From the NCBI GenBank assembly GCA_044224315.1, contig JBGAKR010000001.1, positions 62,001 to 126,000 of the forward strand: DNA of 64,000 bases, in the 5' to 3' direction. Origin of the DNA: JAGXTF01 sp044224315. Lineage in GTDB: Bacteria > Bacteroidota > Bacteroidia > NS11-12g > UBA955. The notes under the pieces are model-generated. The model was not told the origin of the DNA and made no database searches. It worked only from the letters and a program-made list of their open reading frames with translations. Within the stretch, counting starts at the first letter, position 1, and the number at the start of each line of letters is the position of its first letter. Both the position numbers and the translations under genes were made by a program. Shown here piece by piece: positions 26,871 through 35,676 of the stretch.

Positions 26871-26898
26871 AGGGGTTAAATAATCTAAGTGCGTCATA
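26871..26898 (+). promoter_or_regulatory. ECF-type promoter of the TonB-dependent receptor
   Basis: AGGGGT (26871-26876), 15 bases, CGTCATA (26892-26898): the same boxes and spacing as at 23434-23461. The -10 box overlaps a possible GTG start at 26889, so translation most likely begins at the ATG at 26910. Confidence 0.65.
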
Positions 26899-26909
26899 GA
26901 AATAAAAAA

Positions 26910-29240
26910 ATGCTACGCACATTTCTTTTCACCACTTTATTACTTCTGTTTGGGTACAAAATAAATGCCCAATCCAATACACAAATATTACGTGGAACGG
27001 TAACCGAATCCATCACATTTGCCCCTGTAACCCAGGCTGAAGTGGTTTGCATCAGTGCCACAGGTGAGCAAAAATGCAGTACCGATTCTAACGGATATTT
27101 TAAATTTACAGTAAATGTAGGCAGGCATTCCATACTTATAAAAAAGGCCGGTTTTAACGATGTTTTTATGCAAAATCTTGATGTTGTTTCCGGAAAAGAA
27201 TTGGTATTAAATATCAAATTGGAAGAATCGATAAAAGTACTGAATGAGGCGGTAATTACTGCCAAACGCAGCCCCAAAGAGAACCCCATTAATACCATGA
27301 CATCGGTAAGCGGACGGCAGTTTAGCGTAGAAGAAACCCAGCGGTATGCAGCGGCGGTAAACGATCCTGCCCGCATGGCTTTGGGCTTTTCCGGGGTAAC
27401 TACACCCGATGATGGAAACAATTTAATTATTGTGCGGGGCAATGCACCCAATGGATTAATATGGCGCATGGAGGGCATGGATATTCCCAATCCCAATCAC
27501 TTTTCCAATGTAGGTTCGGCAGGCGGTGGAATTACCATTCTCAGTGCACAATTACTGGCCAATTCAGACTTTTTAACCGGTGCCTTTCCCGCAGAATATG
27601 GCAATGGAGTTTCGGGTGTTTTTGATTTAAAATTACGCAAAGGAAATAACGAAAAACGCGAGCATACTTTTCAAATCGGGGTGCTGGGTATTGATCTGGC
27701 CTCAGAGGGTCCGCTGGGTAAAACCCAAAAAGGTTCGTACCTGGTAAATTATCGTTTTTCAACCCTATCCCTGTTGGCCAAAATTGTGCCCGATATGACA
27801 ACTGCCATTACTAATTTTCAGGATTTATCTTACAATATTTCAATTCCTGTAAATAAAAAAGCTACCTGGTCGTTTTTTGGCTTTGGCGGCCTTAGCAACC
27901 AATATGAGCATGCCGTAAAAGACAGTGCAGTTTGGAAAAAAGAACCTTATAAAAATACAGATTGGATATTTTTAAGCAATACGGTTTTTAGTGGCACCAA
28001 ATATTCGTGGCAAACCAGTAAAAATCATTTGCTGGATATCAAAGCCGGATATAGTTACTATGATAACGGATACAAAGAATCGGCGCTGGACAGCAATTAC
28101 AAATTATACAAACGTTACAATGAAATGTACAACCAACAACGATTGAATTTTGCCATACAAAGTAATTATAAAATCAACCGCAGACTTACCCTCAGAAGTG
28201 GTGGCAGTGGCAATCATTTGAGCTATCAATTAACCAAGCAAATACCGGTAGAAAATGAGATGAAAACATTCATGAATATATCGGGAAATACCAATTATTT
28301 TGAAACTTTTTCTCAGGCTCAATACCGCCCCAGTGCTGCGCTTACACTCAATGCAGGCTTTCATACCCTCCATCTGCAACTGAATGGAAAATCGGCCATA
28401 GAACCCCGTTTTGGATTGAAATACAACACCGGAAAACGCAGTTGGGTTTCGGCCGGATTTGGGGTACACAATCAGATACTTCCTATAGGCACTTATTTCT
28501 ATGAAACAGCCGCCGGACAGCTGCCCAACAAAACCCTGAATTTTTCAAAAGCCAAACATTTTGTGGTGGGATATGATAAAATGTTGTCGCAATACTGGCA
28601 TTTAAAAACCGAAGTGTATTACCAGCAATTATCCCAATTGCCTGTAGCCACCCAGGCCGGCAGCAGCTTTTGCTTAATCAATACTGCCGATGGTTTTTTC
28701 AGTGATACATTGGTGAGCCGTGGTACCGGAAAAAATATGGGTGCAGAACTTACCATTGAGAAATTTTTTGCAAAAAACACCTATGTTTTATTCACCACAT
28801 CATTGTCTGACAGCAAGTATAAAGACTATGCCGGACGTGAATTCAGCACCCGCTATAATGTAAACCATACCCTCTCATTATTGGCCGGAAAAGAATGGTA
28901 TTTTGGCAAAAACCGGTTGGGAATTAATTTCAAAATACTGTGGGTAGGTGGCATGCGCCAAACCCCGGTAAATATCGATGCCAGCAATGCCCGCGGTGAA
29001 ATTGTAATGGACGAAGCCCATGCCTTCACCTGGCAAAATCCGGATTATTTGCGAATTGACAGCAAAATCAGTTATAAAATAAATCGCAAAAAACACACCA
29101 GTACCTGGAGCCTTGATTTTCAAAATACCACCAACCGCAAAAATGTGTATGGAAGGTTTTATGATGTTAAAACCCAAACCCTGCGCTATTCTTACCAAAC
29201 TCCCCTGCTACCTATACTCAGTTACAAAATCGAATTTTAA
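26910..29240 (+). CDS. TonB-dependent receptor with N-terminal carboxypeptidase-like domain
   Basis: From ATG 26910 the product has 776 residues. Signal peptide about 1-20 (LFTTLLLLFGYKINAQ). CarboxypepD-regulatory-like domain about 25-105 (LRGTVTESITFAPVTQAEV). Plug domain about 110-225, with MEGMDIPNPNHFS and FLTGAFPAEYGNGVSG, typical of this receptor group. The rest is the barrel. There is no STN domain, so this receptor does not itself carry the FecR signalling module; that domain is on the upstream protein. Its ECF promoter matches that of the sigma gene, so it is a likely target of that sigma factor. The substrate is unknown. No SusD partner is present, which argues against a glycan PUL. 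Confidence 0.9.
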   Translation: MLRTFLFTTLLLLFGYKINAQSNTQILRGTVTESITFAPVTQAEVVCISATGEQKCSTDSNGYFKFTVNVGRHSILIKKAGFNDVFMQNLDVVSGKELVLNIKLEESIKVLNEAVITAKRSPKENPINTMTSVSGRQFSVEETQRYAAAVNDPARMALGFSGVTTPDDGNNLIIVRGNAPNGLIWRMEGMDIPNPNHFSNVGSAGGGITILSAQLLANSDFLTGAFPAEYGNGVSGVFDLKLRKGNNEKREHTFQIGVLGIDLASEGPLGKTQKGSYLVNYRFSTLSLLAKIVPDMTTAITNFQDLSYNISIPVNKKATWSFFGFGGLSNQYEHAVKDSAVWKKEPYKNTDWIFLSNTVFSGTKYSWQTSKNHLLDIKAGYSYYDNGYKESALDSNYKLYKRYNEMYNQQRLNFAIQSNYKINRRLTLRSGGSGNHLSYQLTKQIPVENEMKTFMNISGNTNYFETFSQAQYRPSAALTLNAGFHTLHLQLNGKSAIEPRFGLKYNTGKRSWVSAGFGVHNQILPIGTYFYETAAGQLPNKTLNFSKAKHFVVGYDKMLSQYWHLKTEVYYQQLSQLPVATQAGSSFCLINTADGFFSDTLVSRGTGKNMGAELTIEKFFAKNTYVLFTTSLSDSKYKDYAGREFSTRYNVNHTLSLLAGKEWYFGKNRLGINFKILWVGGMRQTPVNIDASNARGEIVMDEAHAFTWQNPDYLRIDSKISYKINRKKHTSTWSLDFQNTTNRKNVYGRFYDVKTQTLRYSYQTPLLPILSYKIEF

Positions 29241-29263
29241 ACAAAAAAAATAAACATACAATC

Positions 29264-30052
29264 ATGAAAAATATTTCATCCATTCTCTTCGCCTCAGCAG
29301 CCGTATTGCTGCTCTCAATAAGTGCCTGTGGTCTTGATAGTTTTCGCTGCATCCGCGGCCAGGGACCGGTAATTACACAAACCCACAGTGCCAAAAATTT
29401 TACCGCAGTAAAAGTTGAAACCGATGCCATCGTAAATATTTATTTCGACACTGCATTTTCTATCAGTATTAACGGGCAGCAAAATATTGTAGACAATTTA
29501 AATCTGAATGTATCTTCCAATACCCTAATCATTCGCAATGCCCATTGCGTGGCAGGAAGCAGCAACTTAACCATCGACATTCATGCACCTTCTATTGATG
29601 ATATAGATTTGGCTGGAAGTGGATCGGTAAATTATTATCCGGGCACAAAAAAATTGAATGAAGTAAAATTGCGCATATCGGGTTCGGGCAATATTACCGG
29701 CGGCAATACCATTTTGGCAGATAATCTGCGAAACACCATTACTGGCAGTGGTAAGATAAATGTAGATGCAAAATGCAGCGGGGCCCAATCCAGCATCAGT
29801 GGTTCTGGCAATCTGCAGATATCGGGTACCTGTGTAACCCACAATATCAGCATTACCGGTTCGGGCAAAATTGAGGCCTTTGGTTTTGATACCGAAAACG
29901 TAAATGTGGATGTAACCGGCAGCGGCAAAGCTTATGTAAGTTGCAGTAAAAACCTGGATGTGGACATCAGTGGCAGCGGCCGGGTGTATTACAAAGGCAA
30001 CCCCAATGTAACCACACGTATTACGGGCTCGGGAAGTGTAAGCCACCAATAA
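29264..30052 (+). CDS. DUF2807 (GIN-type) lipoprotein
   Basis: The 262-residue protein has a lipoprotein signal (LLLSISAC, lipidated Cys about residue 22). The body is the putative auto-transporter adhesin head GIN (DUF2807) domain: FTAVKVETDAIVNIYFD followed by eight G-S-G rungs about 20 residues apart (for example LRISGSGNI, TITGSGKIN, DISGSGRVY), indicating a right-handed beta-helix. Such proteins are envelope-located and of unknown function. It starts 23 bp after the TonB receptor and is probably co-transcribed with it. Confidence 0.85.
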   Translation: MKNISSILFASAAVLLLSISACGLDSFRCIRGQGPVITQTHSAKNFTAVKVETDAIVNIYFDTAFSISINGQQNIVDNLNLNVSSNTLIIRNAHCVAGSSNLTIDIHAPSIDDIDLAGSGSVNYYPGTKKLNEVKLRISGSGNITGGNTILADNLRNTITGSGKINVDAKCSGAQSSISGSGNLQISGTCVTHNISITGSGKIEAFGFDTENVNVDVTGSGKAYVSCSKNLDVDISGSGRVYYKGNPNVTTRITGSGSVSHQ

Positions 30053-30134
30053 ACCGGGGGCGATTTATCGAAAATACAGCGAATTTTGGACTGGATTTTT
30101 TGCAGAAGTCATAAATGGGTAGCTTCTTTGCGGA

Positions 30135-32177
30135 ATGAAACGTACCATCATTCTGGCTACTTCGGTGATAGGACTGGCAGCATTTGCCCCCAGTAACCAC
30201 CATGGAGAATACCAGGCCATCCGACTGGACTACATGGATTTGAGTCAAAATCCAGCCGACGACTTTTACAATTATGTGAACGGGAAATGGATGCAAACCG
30301 CAGTAATCCCCGCCGACCGCGGACGCTGGGGTTCTTTTGAAATCTTAAACAAAATGGCCGATTCGCAATCCCTGGCTGTATTGGATGAAGCGCTGAAAAC
30401 CAACAAATATGCACCCGAAACCGATCAGGGAAAAGCAGTAACCATTTATTCAAGCGTAATGGATACCGTCAGCCGCAACAAACAGGGCATTAAACCCCTG
30501 GTGCCCTATTTGAAAGAAATAACCAAAATAAAAAATGTGGCTGCGCTAAATAAATACATCATCAAATACCTGCCCTGGGGTGAATCTACATTGCTGGGAA
30601 TTGGGGTAGATGCCGATGCAAAAAACAGCAACAAAAATGTGGTATACTTAGGCCGTCCGGGACTGGGTTTACCCGACCGTGATTATTATGTAAAAACCGA
30701 CGAAAAATCGAAAGAAAAACAGGAAAAATACAAAGCGTTTATTGCTTCACTTTTGGTTGAATTTGGCGATAATCCAAGCCAGGCCCTGGGCAATGCCAGT
30801 CGCATTTATGAATTGGAAAAAACCATGGCCGAATCGATGATGACCAAAGAAGAACGCCGCGATCCTGTAGCCCAATACAATCCTTACAGTGTGAAAGATG
30901 CTTCGGCCCTTCTTTCTAATTTTAATCTGCCCGGTTTTTTAAATGCCCTTTCGTTTAAAACCGATTCGGTAATTATTTCTGAGCCCAAATATTTTGCCGC
31001 ATTAAATGGTTTGATGAATGCAGGTAAAATTGAGGATATTAAACTGTTGTTCCGTTGGAGCAGCATACGCGGTGCAGCCGGCATGTTGCACACCAAACTC
31101 GAACGTTTGAGCTTTGGTTTCTACGGCAAATATTTGCGCGGAACCCCAGCCCAAAGGGCATTAAATGAACGCGCATTGGGTGTTGTAAATGGCACTGTGG
31201 GCGAGGCCTTGGGTAAATTGTATGTAGATAAATATTTCTCTGAAGACTCTAAGAAAAAAGCCAAACAATTGGTGGATGATTTGATTGCTGCTTACCGCAT
31301 TCGCATCAACAACCTGGATTGGATGAGTGCATCTACCAAAGCCATGGCACAGAAAAAACTGGATAAACTGATGATTAAAATCGGGTATCCCGACAAATGG
31401 AAAGATTACAGCAAATTGCAAGTAAAAAGCTATAGCAAAGGTGGCAGCTATTTTATGAATATGATGAATGCCGGCAAATTTGAAGTGGCCCGCAACGCTG
31501 CCAAATTTGGCAAACCCGTAGACAAAGCTGAATGGTTGATGAGTCCACAAACAGTGAATGCCTATTACAATCCATCCTATAATGAAATCGTGTTCCCTGC
31601 TGCCATTTTGCAAGCCCCATTCTTTGATGCACGCGCCGATGCGGCTGTGAATTTTGGGGGTATTGGTGCAGTAATTGGCCACGAAATTTCTCATGGTTTT
31701 GATGACCAGGGTGCACAGTTTGACGAAAACGGAAACCTGATTAACTGGTGGACTGAAGAAGATTTAAAACAATTTGAAGAACGCGGTAAAAAACTGGCTA
31801 CCCAATTCAATGGTTTTGAAGCACTGCCCGGACAGTTTGTAAATGGCGAATTTACCATGGGTGAAAACATCGGTGATTTGGGCGGTATCAACAGCGCCTA
31901 TGATGGCCTATTGATTCACCTGAAACGCACCGGCGAAAGTGGTAAAATTGACGGATTTACACCCCAGCAGCGTTTCTTTTTAAGTTGGGCCACCATTTGG
32001 AGAAACAAAATCCGCGATGAAGAATTAAGTCTGCGTTTAAAAACCGACCCACATTCTCCAGGGTATTTCCGCGCTATTGGACCCTTACAAAATCACGATG
32101 GATTCTACGAAGCCTTTGGGGTAAAAGAGGGCAATAAAATGTTCAAACCCGATAGTTTGCGCGTTAAAATCTGGTAA
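30135..32177 (+). CDS. M13 family zinc metallopeptidase (neprilysin/PepO-like)
   Basis: The 680-residue product matches M13 family length. It has a short hydrophobic export signal (1-17), a DDFYNYVNGKWM opening, substrate-binding NAYYNPSYNEIVFPA (about 472-486), the zinc motif HEISH (about 516-520) followed by GFDDQGAQFDENGN, the third zinc ligand region GENIGDLGG (about 578), and the C-terminal KMFKPDSLRVKIW. All catalytic elements are intact. M13 enzymes cleave small oligopeptides, here probably in the periplasm or at the surface. A terminator follows. Confidence 0.95.
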   Translation: MKRTIILATSVIGLAAFAPSNHHGEYQAIRLDYMDLSQNPADDFYNYVNGKWMQTAVIPADRGRWGSFEILNKMADSQSLAVLDEALKTNKYAPETDQGKAVTIYSSVMDTVSRNKQGIKPLVPYLKEITKIKNVAALNKYIIKYLPWGESTLLGIGVDADAKNSNKNVVYLGRPGLGLPDRDYYVKTDEKSKEKQEKYKAFIASLLVEFGDNPSQALGNASRIYELEKTMAESMMTKEERRDPVAQYNPYSVKDASALLSNFNLPGFLNALSFKTDSVIISEPKYFAALNGLMNAGKIEDIKLLFRWSSIRGAAGMLHTKLERLSFGFYGKYLRGTPAQRALNERALGVVNGTVGEALGKLYVDKYFSEDSKKKAKQLVDDLIAAYRIRINNLDWMSASTKAMAQKKLDKLMIKIGYPDKWKDYSKLQVKSYSKGGSYFMNMMNAGKFEVARNAAKFGKPVDKAEWLMSPQTVNAYYNPSYNEIVFPAAILQAPFFDARADAAVNFGGIGAVIGHEISHGFDDQGAQFDENGNLINWWTEEDLKQFEERGKKLATQFNGFEALPGQFVNGEFTMGENIGDLGGINSAYDGLLIHLKRTGESGKIDGFTPQQRFFLSWATIWRNKIRDEELSLRLKTDPHSPGYFRAIGPLQNHDGFYEAFGVKEGNKMFKPDSLRVKIW

Positions 32178-32198
32178 AATAATTTGAATTAAATATCG

Positions 32199-32229
32199 AA
32201 AAGGGAGACAGCAATGTTTCCCTTTTTTT
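32199..32229. terminator. Bidirectional terminator between the M13 peptidase and YggS genes
   Basis: AAAAGGGA-GAC (32199-32209), loop AGCAAT, then GTT-TCCCTTTT (32216-32226) and further T residues form an 11-bp stem with one G-T pair. The A run on one side and T run on the other allow function in both directions, which suits the convergent genes. Confidence 0.75.
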
Positions 32230-32887
32230 ATGCAAAAACAGCAGAACCTATGCGCACCATGGTGCTTCCATGGAGAAGGGCAATTTCGTAATCAGAGCTC
32301 ATACCGATGGATAATTCTTTGAAATATTCGGCTTCATCGAAAAAGCGTTTTTTTACCTCCAAAAAGATTCGATTGGCTTCTGCAAATTCGCCTTCAACCT
32401 GCTGCAAATCATCGGTATTGCTGGCCATGGCCAAAAGGCCGCAGATGCGGATATTTTTTAATTCACGCCAGGGTTCTTGTTCCAATAATTGCAGTAATTC
32501 TGTTTTTTCAAGCCCGAATTTGGTATCTTCGGTTGCTACATAAATTTGCAATAAACAATCAATAATCCGGTTGTTTTTTTCGGCCTGCTTATTAATTTCA
32601 AGCAGCAATTTAAAACTGTCTACACTGTGGATGAAGGCAATGAATGGGGCAATGTATTTCACCTTATTGGTTTGCAAATGGCCGATTAAATGCCATTGGA
32701 TATCTTTGGGCAAAGCCTCGTAGCGTTCCATGAGGGCTTGCACCCTATTTTCGGCAAAAACCCTTTGCCCCTGCTGGTATACGGCCTGTATTTCAGCAAT
32801 TTCCCTGTATTTACTTACCACGATTAAACGGGCCTTTTCTCCTAACTTCTGAGAGATTCTGTCGAGATTTTCTGCTATTCGGCTCAT
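32228..32887 (-). CDS. YggS family PLP-binding protein
   Basis: The 219-residue protein is the usual size of the YggS/PROSC (PLPBP) family. The PLP lysine is in VVSKYREI (about residue 25). FAENRVQAL, WHLIGHLQTNKVKY (about 76-89), HSVDS, and the C-terminal SIGMSSDYEIALLHGSTMVRIGSAVF are hallmark motifs. The family maintains pyridoxal-phosphate and amino-acid homeostasis and has no confirmed catalytic activity. It is divergent from the DUF4296 lipoprotein with a very short intergenic region. Confidence 0.95.
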   Translation of the reverse strand: MSRIAENLDRISQKLGEKARLIVVSKYREIAEIQAVYQQGQRVFAENRVQALMERYEALPKDIQWHLIGHLQTNKVKYIAPFIAFIHSVDSFKLLLEINKQAEKNNRIIDCLLQIYVATEDTKFGLEKTELLQLLEQEPWRELKNIRICGLLAMASNTDDLQQVEGEFAEANRIFLEVKKRFFDEAEYFKELSIGMSSDYEIALLHGSTMVRIGSAVFA

Positions 32888-32893
32888 TTAACT

Positions 32894-32901
32894 TAATTTT
32901 G
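32894..32901 (+). promoter_or_regulatory. -7 box of the DUF4296 gene
   Basis: TAATTTTG matches TAnnTTTG exactly and ends 5 bases before the TTG codon at 32907. A GTG start at 32901 would overlap the box. Confidence 0.45.
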
Positions 32902-32906
32902 TGGGG

Positions 32907-33245
32907 TTGAAACGCAAAATTACCATACTCACTGCAATTGGCATCATCTTTTTTAGCTGCAGCCAGAAAGCGCCGGCAGACAGTGCGGTAATGACCGATG
33001 TGCTTACCGATATCATGATTTTGGAAGCGGGCAACCAGGTGCAATATAATTTTGGTACCATCCCCAATCGGGTGTGGAAACGCGATTACCAGCAGGTATG
33101 TACCAAATACAAAATGGATACTACTACCTTTAAAACTGCCATGAATTGGTATAGCGATCATCCAGAGCAGTTTTCGAAAATTATGGAACAAGTGATTAGC
33201 CGTTTGCAGCGCCGGCAATTGGAACCCCAGAAAGCCAACCCGTGA
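32907..33245 (+). CDS. DUF4296 lipoprotein
   Basis: A 112-residue protein with a lipoprotein signal (TAIGIIFFSC, lipidated Cys about residue 18) and the compact helical DUF4296 domain (LTDIMILEAGNQVQYN ... YQQVCTKYKMDTTTFKTAMNWY). The function is unknown; the family is confined to Bacteroidota. TTG at 32907 (MKRKITIL) is preferred over GTG at 32901 because of the -7 box position. The stop overlaps the GTG start of mutS2 (GTGA). Confidence 0.8.
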   Translation: MKRKITILTAIGIIFFSCSQKAPADSAVMTDVLTDIMILEAGNQVQYNFGTIPNRVWKRDYQQVCTKYKMDTTTFKTAMNWYSDHPEQFSKIMEQVISRLQRRQLEPQKANP

Positions 33246-35656
33246 TTTACCCGGCCGATTTTGAAACAGTAACCGGATTCTCCCAAATCCGCGAATGGTT
33301 GCTGGCATTTTGCCGGTACGAATCCTCTGCGACCATGGTTTCCAATTTGCAATTTAACAGCGATATAAACGCTTTAAATCAACTGTACAACGAAACCGAC
33401 GAGTGGAATAATTTGCACGCCATGCAGCCCGCTGCGCTGGATTTGTCGGGGACGGAGGATATTTCTGAATGGCTGAAGTCATTATCCATCGAAAATTATT
33501 ATTTCGAGGAAGATGCGCTTTTTACCATTAAAACCAATATTGAAACCTACAATAAAATTGCAGGTTTTTTGCGCAAAAAAGCCGAATTATTTCCGCTGCT
33601 GAATGCCATTTGTGGCAATACTGAGAACCTTGAAAAAACGGCCGAAATAATTCGTTCTGCTATAGATCCCAAAGGAAAATTACTGCCCTATGCAAGTCCG
33701 GAATACGGCAAAATAAACAACGAAATAGAGAAGCTAGAAAAAGATGCACGCCAATTGGTGCGCAGTATTTTCAGGCAATGGCGCGAAGCGGGTTATACTG
33801 CCGAAACCGACATTACGGTGCGCGATGAACGGTTGGTAATTCCGGTACAATCCGAGCATAAACGGCATGTAAAAGGTTTTGTAAAAGACGTATCGGCCAC
33901 CGGCCGCGTTATTTACATAGAGCCTATGGACAGCCTGGAGCTGAACAACCGGCTCAAAGAATTGTATGCCGAAAGCCGGAGAGAACGTGAACGTATTTTG
34001 CGCCTCACCACGGCCAAATTGCGTCCGTTTCAGGCATCGCTGGAGCAAACCATGCATAGCTTGTCGCGGTTGGATTTTATCGCCTCTCGTTGCAGCCTGG
34101 CAAAAAAATTAAATGCCCAAAGACCCCAATTAATTTCAAAACCCTTTTTGGAATTAAAAAATGCGGTAAATCCAATTTTGTGGTTGAAAAATAAATCGGC
34201 CAAAAAAGAAACCGTACCCATGTGGCTAAAGCTGGATGAGAAAGAGAGAATAGTGGTAATTAGCGGTCCCAATGCAGGCGGAAAAAGTATTACCCTAAAA
34301 ACCACCTTGCTGCTGCAATACATGGCCCAATGCGGATTGTTTATTACCGCCGACCCGGAAAGTACCCTGGGGATTTTTAAAAACATGGCCGTGGATTGTG
34401 GCGACGGACAGAGCATTGACGAGGGTTTGAGCACATTCAGCGCGCATTTGCAGCATTTGAAAAAAATGACCTCCATGGCAGGTGCACAAAGTTTTTTTGC
34501 GGTAGACGAATTGGGCGATGGCACGGATCCCCGCTTTGGAGGCCCCATTGCACAGGCTGTACTCGAAGATTTTTTGCAAAAAGGTTCATACGGAATTGTA
34601 ACCACCCACTATAGCCGATTAAAAGAATGGGCAGGGCATACACCGGGTATTTTAAATGCGAGTATGGCCTATAATACCCATAAATTGCAACCCTTATATC
34701 GTTTGGTTACAGGCAAACCCGGCAGCAGTTTTGCATTGGAATTATTGCGTAAAACCGGCTTTGATGCGGAAACCATTAGCAGGGTGGAAAGCCTTAGCGG
34801 AGAAGAGAGTCAGCGTACCGAAGAATTGCTTTTAGACCTGGAAGAAAAGCAAAGAGAATTGTATGATACTCTGGCAGAAAATAAAATAAAACAATCGCAA
34901 CTCGACCATTTAACCCAGGAGTATGCCGCATTAAAAGAGAAAATTGAGGGCAAGAAAAAAGAAATTATTGATGCGGCCAAAAATAAAGCCAGTGGCCTGA
35001 TACAGGAGGCGAATAAACAGATTGAACTTACCATTCGCACCATACGCGAACACGGCGCAAACAAAGAAAAAACCGTAAAAGCCCGCAGTAAATTAAAAGC
35101 ATTTGAAGCGGAGAAAATCAACCCGAAAGAAGTTGAAAAAACACCTTCGCATAAAAACAAAAATGCACCACAAACCGAAGTGCCACCTGCTGTAAAAGAA
35201 AAAATAAATTGGGTGCCGGGTATGCTGGTTCGCAATAAATTAAACAGCGGGAAAGGCGAAATTCTGGAGGTAAAAAAAGGCAAGATTTTGGTAGCATTTG
35301 GCCTGCTGAAAATGTGGGTAACCGAATTGGAAATAGAACCCATTGAAGGGCAAAAAATATTGCAGGAACGCAAACCAGTTTCCGGATTTAATTGGGTGGA
35401 AAGGCAAGCGGGCTTTAGTCCTACCCTGGATGTGCGGGGCCTGAACGCCGATGATGCGCTGAATAAAGTGCGCAATTGGCTGGATGAAGCCTATTCATTG
35501 GGGCAGAATCAATTAAAAATTATCCATGGCCGTGGCGATGGTATTTTGCGTAAAATATTGCGCGAATATTTTAAAACCCTCAATTACAGGAAAAGCTATA
35601 AAAGCGAGCATGAAGAGCAGGGTGGCGATGGTGCCACACTAATAGAATTATTGTAA
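33242..35656 (+). CDS. mutS2: MutS2 family protein (MutS core ATPase plus Smr domain)
   Basis: The 804-residue GTG-start protein has no MutS mismatch-recognition domain I, as expected for MutS2. Core/lever region about 1-320; ATPase with Walker A SGPNAGGKS (about 340-348) and Walker B FFAVDELGDGTDP (about 418-430), then THYSRLKEW; a coiled coil about 505-640; a KOW-like segment about 655-700; and a C-terminal Smr domain (LDVRGLNADDA ... IIHGRGDGILRKIL, about 720-804). MutS2 acts on recombination intermediates or, in some bacteria, on collided ribosomes. It is translationally coupled to the DUF4296 lipoprotein gene. Confidence 0.93.
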   Translation: MIYPADFETVTGFSQIREWLLAFCRYESSATMVSNLQFNSDINALNQLYNETDEWNNLHAMQPAALDLSGTEDISEWLKSLSIENYYFEEDALFTIKTNIETYNKIAGFLRKKAELFPLLNAICGNTENLEKTAEIIRSAIDPKGKLLPYASPEYGKINNEIEKLEKDARQLVRSIFRQWREAGYTAETDITVRDERLVIPVQSEHKRHVKGFVKDVSATGRVIYIEPMDSLELNNRLKELYAESRRERERILRLTTAKLRPFQASLEQTMHSLSRLDFIASRCSLAKKLNAQRPQLISKPFLELKNAVNPILWLKNKSAKKETVPMWLKLDEKERIVVISGPNAGGKSITLKTTLLLQYMAQCGLFITADPESTLGIFKNMAVDCGDGQSIDEGLSTFSAHLQHLKKMTSMAGAQSFFAVDELGDGTDPRFGGPIAQAVLEDFLQKGSYGIVTTHYSRLKEWAGHTPGILNASMAYNTHKLQPLYRLVTGKPGSSFALELLRKTGFDAETISRVESLSGEESQRTEELLLDLEEKQRELYDTLAENKIKQSQLDHLTQEYAALKEKIEGKKKEIIDAAKNKASGLIQEANKQIELTIRTIREHGANKEKTVKARSKLKAFEAEKINPKEVEKTPSHKNKNAPQTEVPPAVKEKINWVPGMLVRNKLNSGKGEILEVKKGKILVAFGLLKMWVTELEIEPIEGQKILQERKPVSGFNWVERQAGFSPTLDVRGLNADDALNKVRNWLDEAYSLGQNQLKIIHGRGDGILRKILREYFKTLNYRKSYKSEHEEQGGDGATLIELL

Positions 35657-35676
35657 GAAATTACGATTAAATTGAA

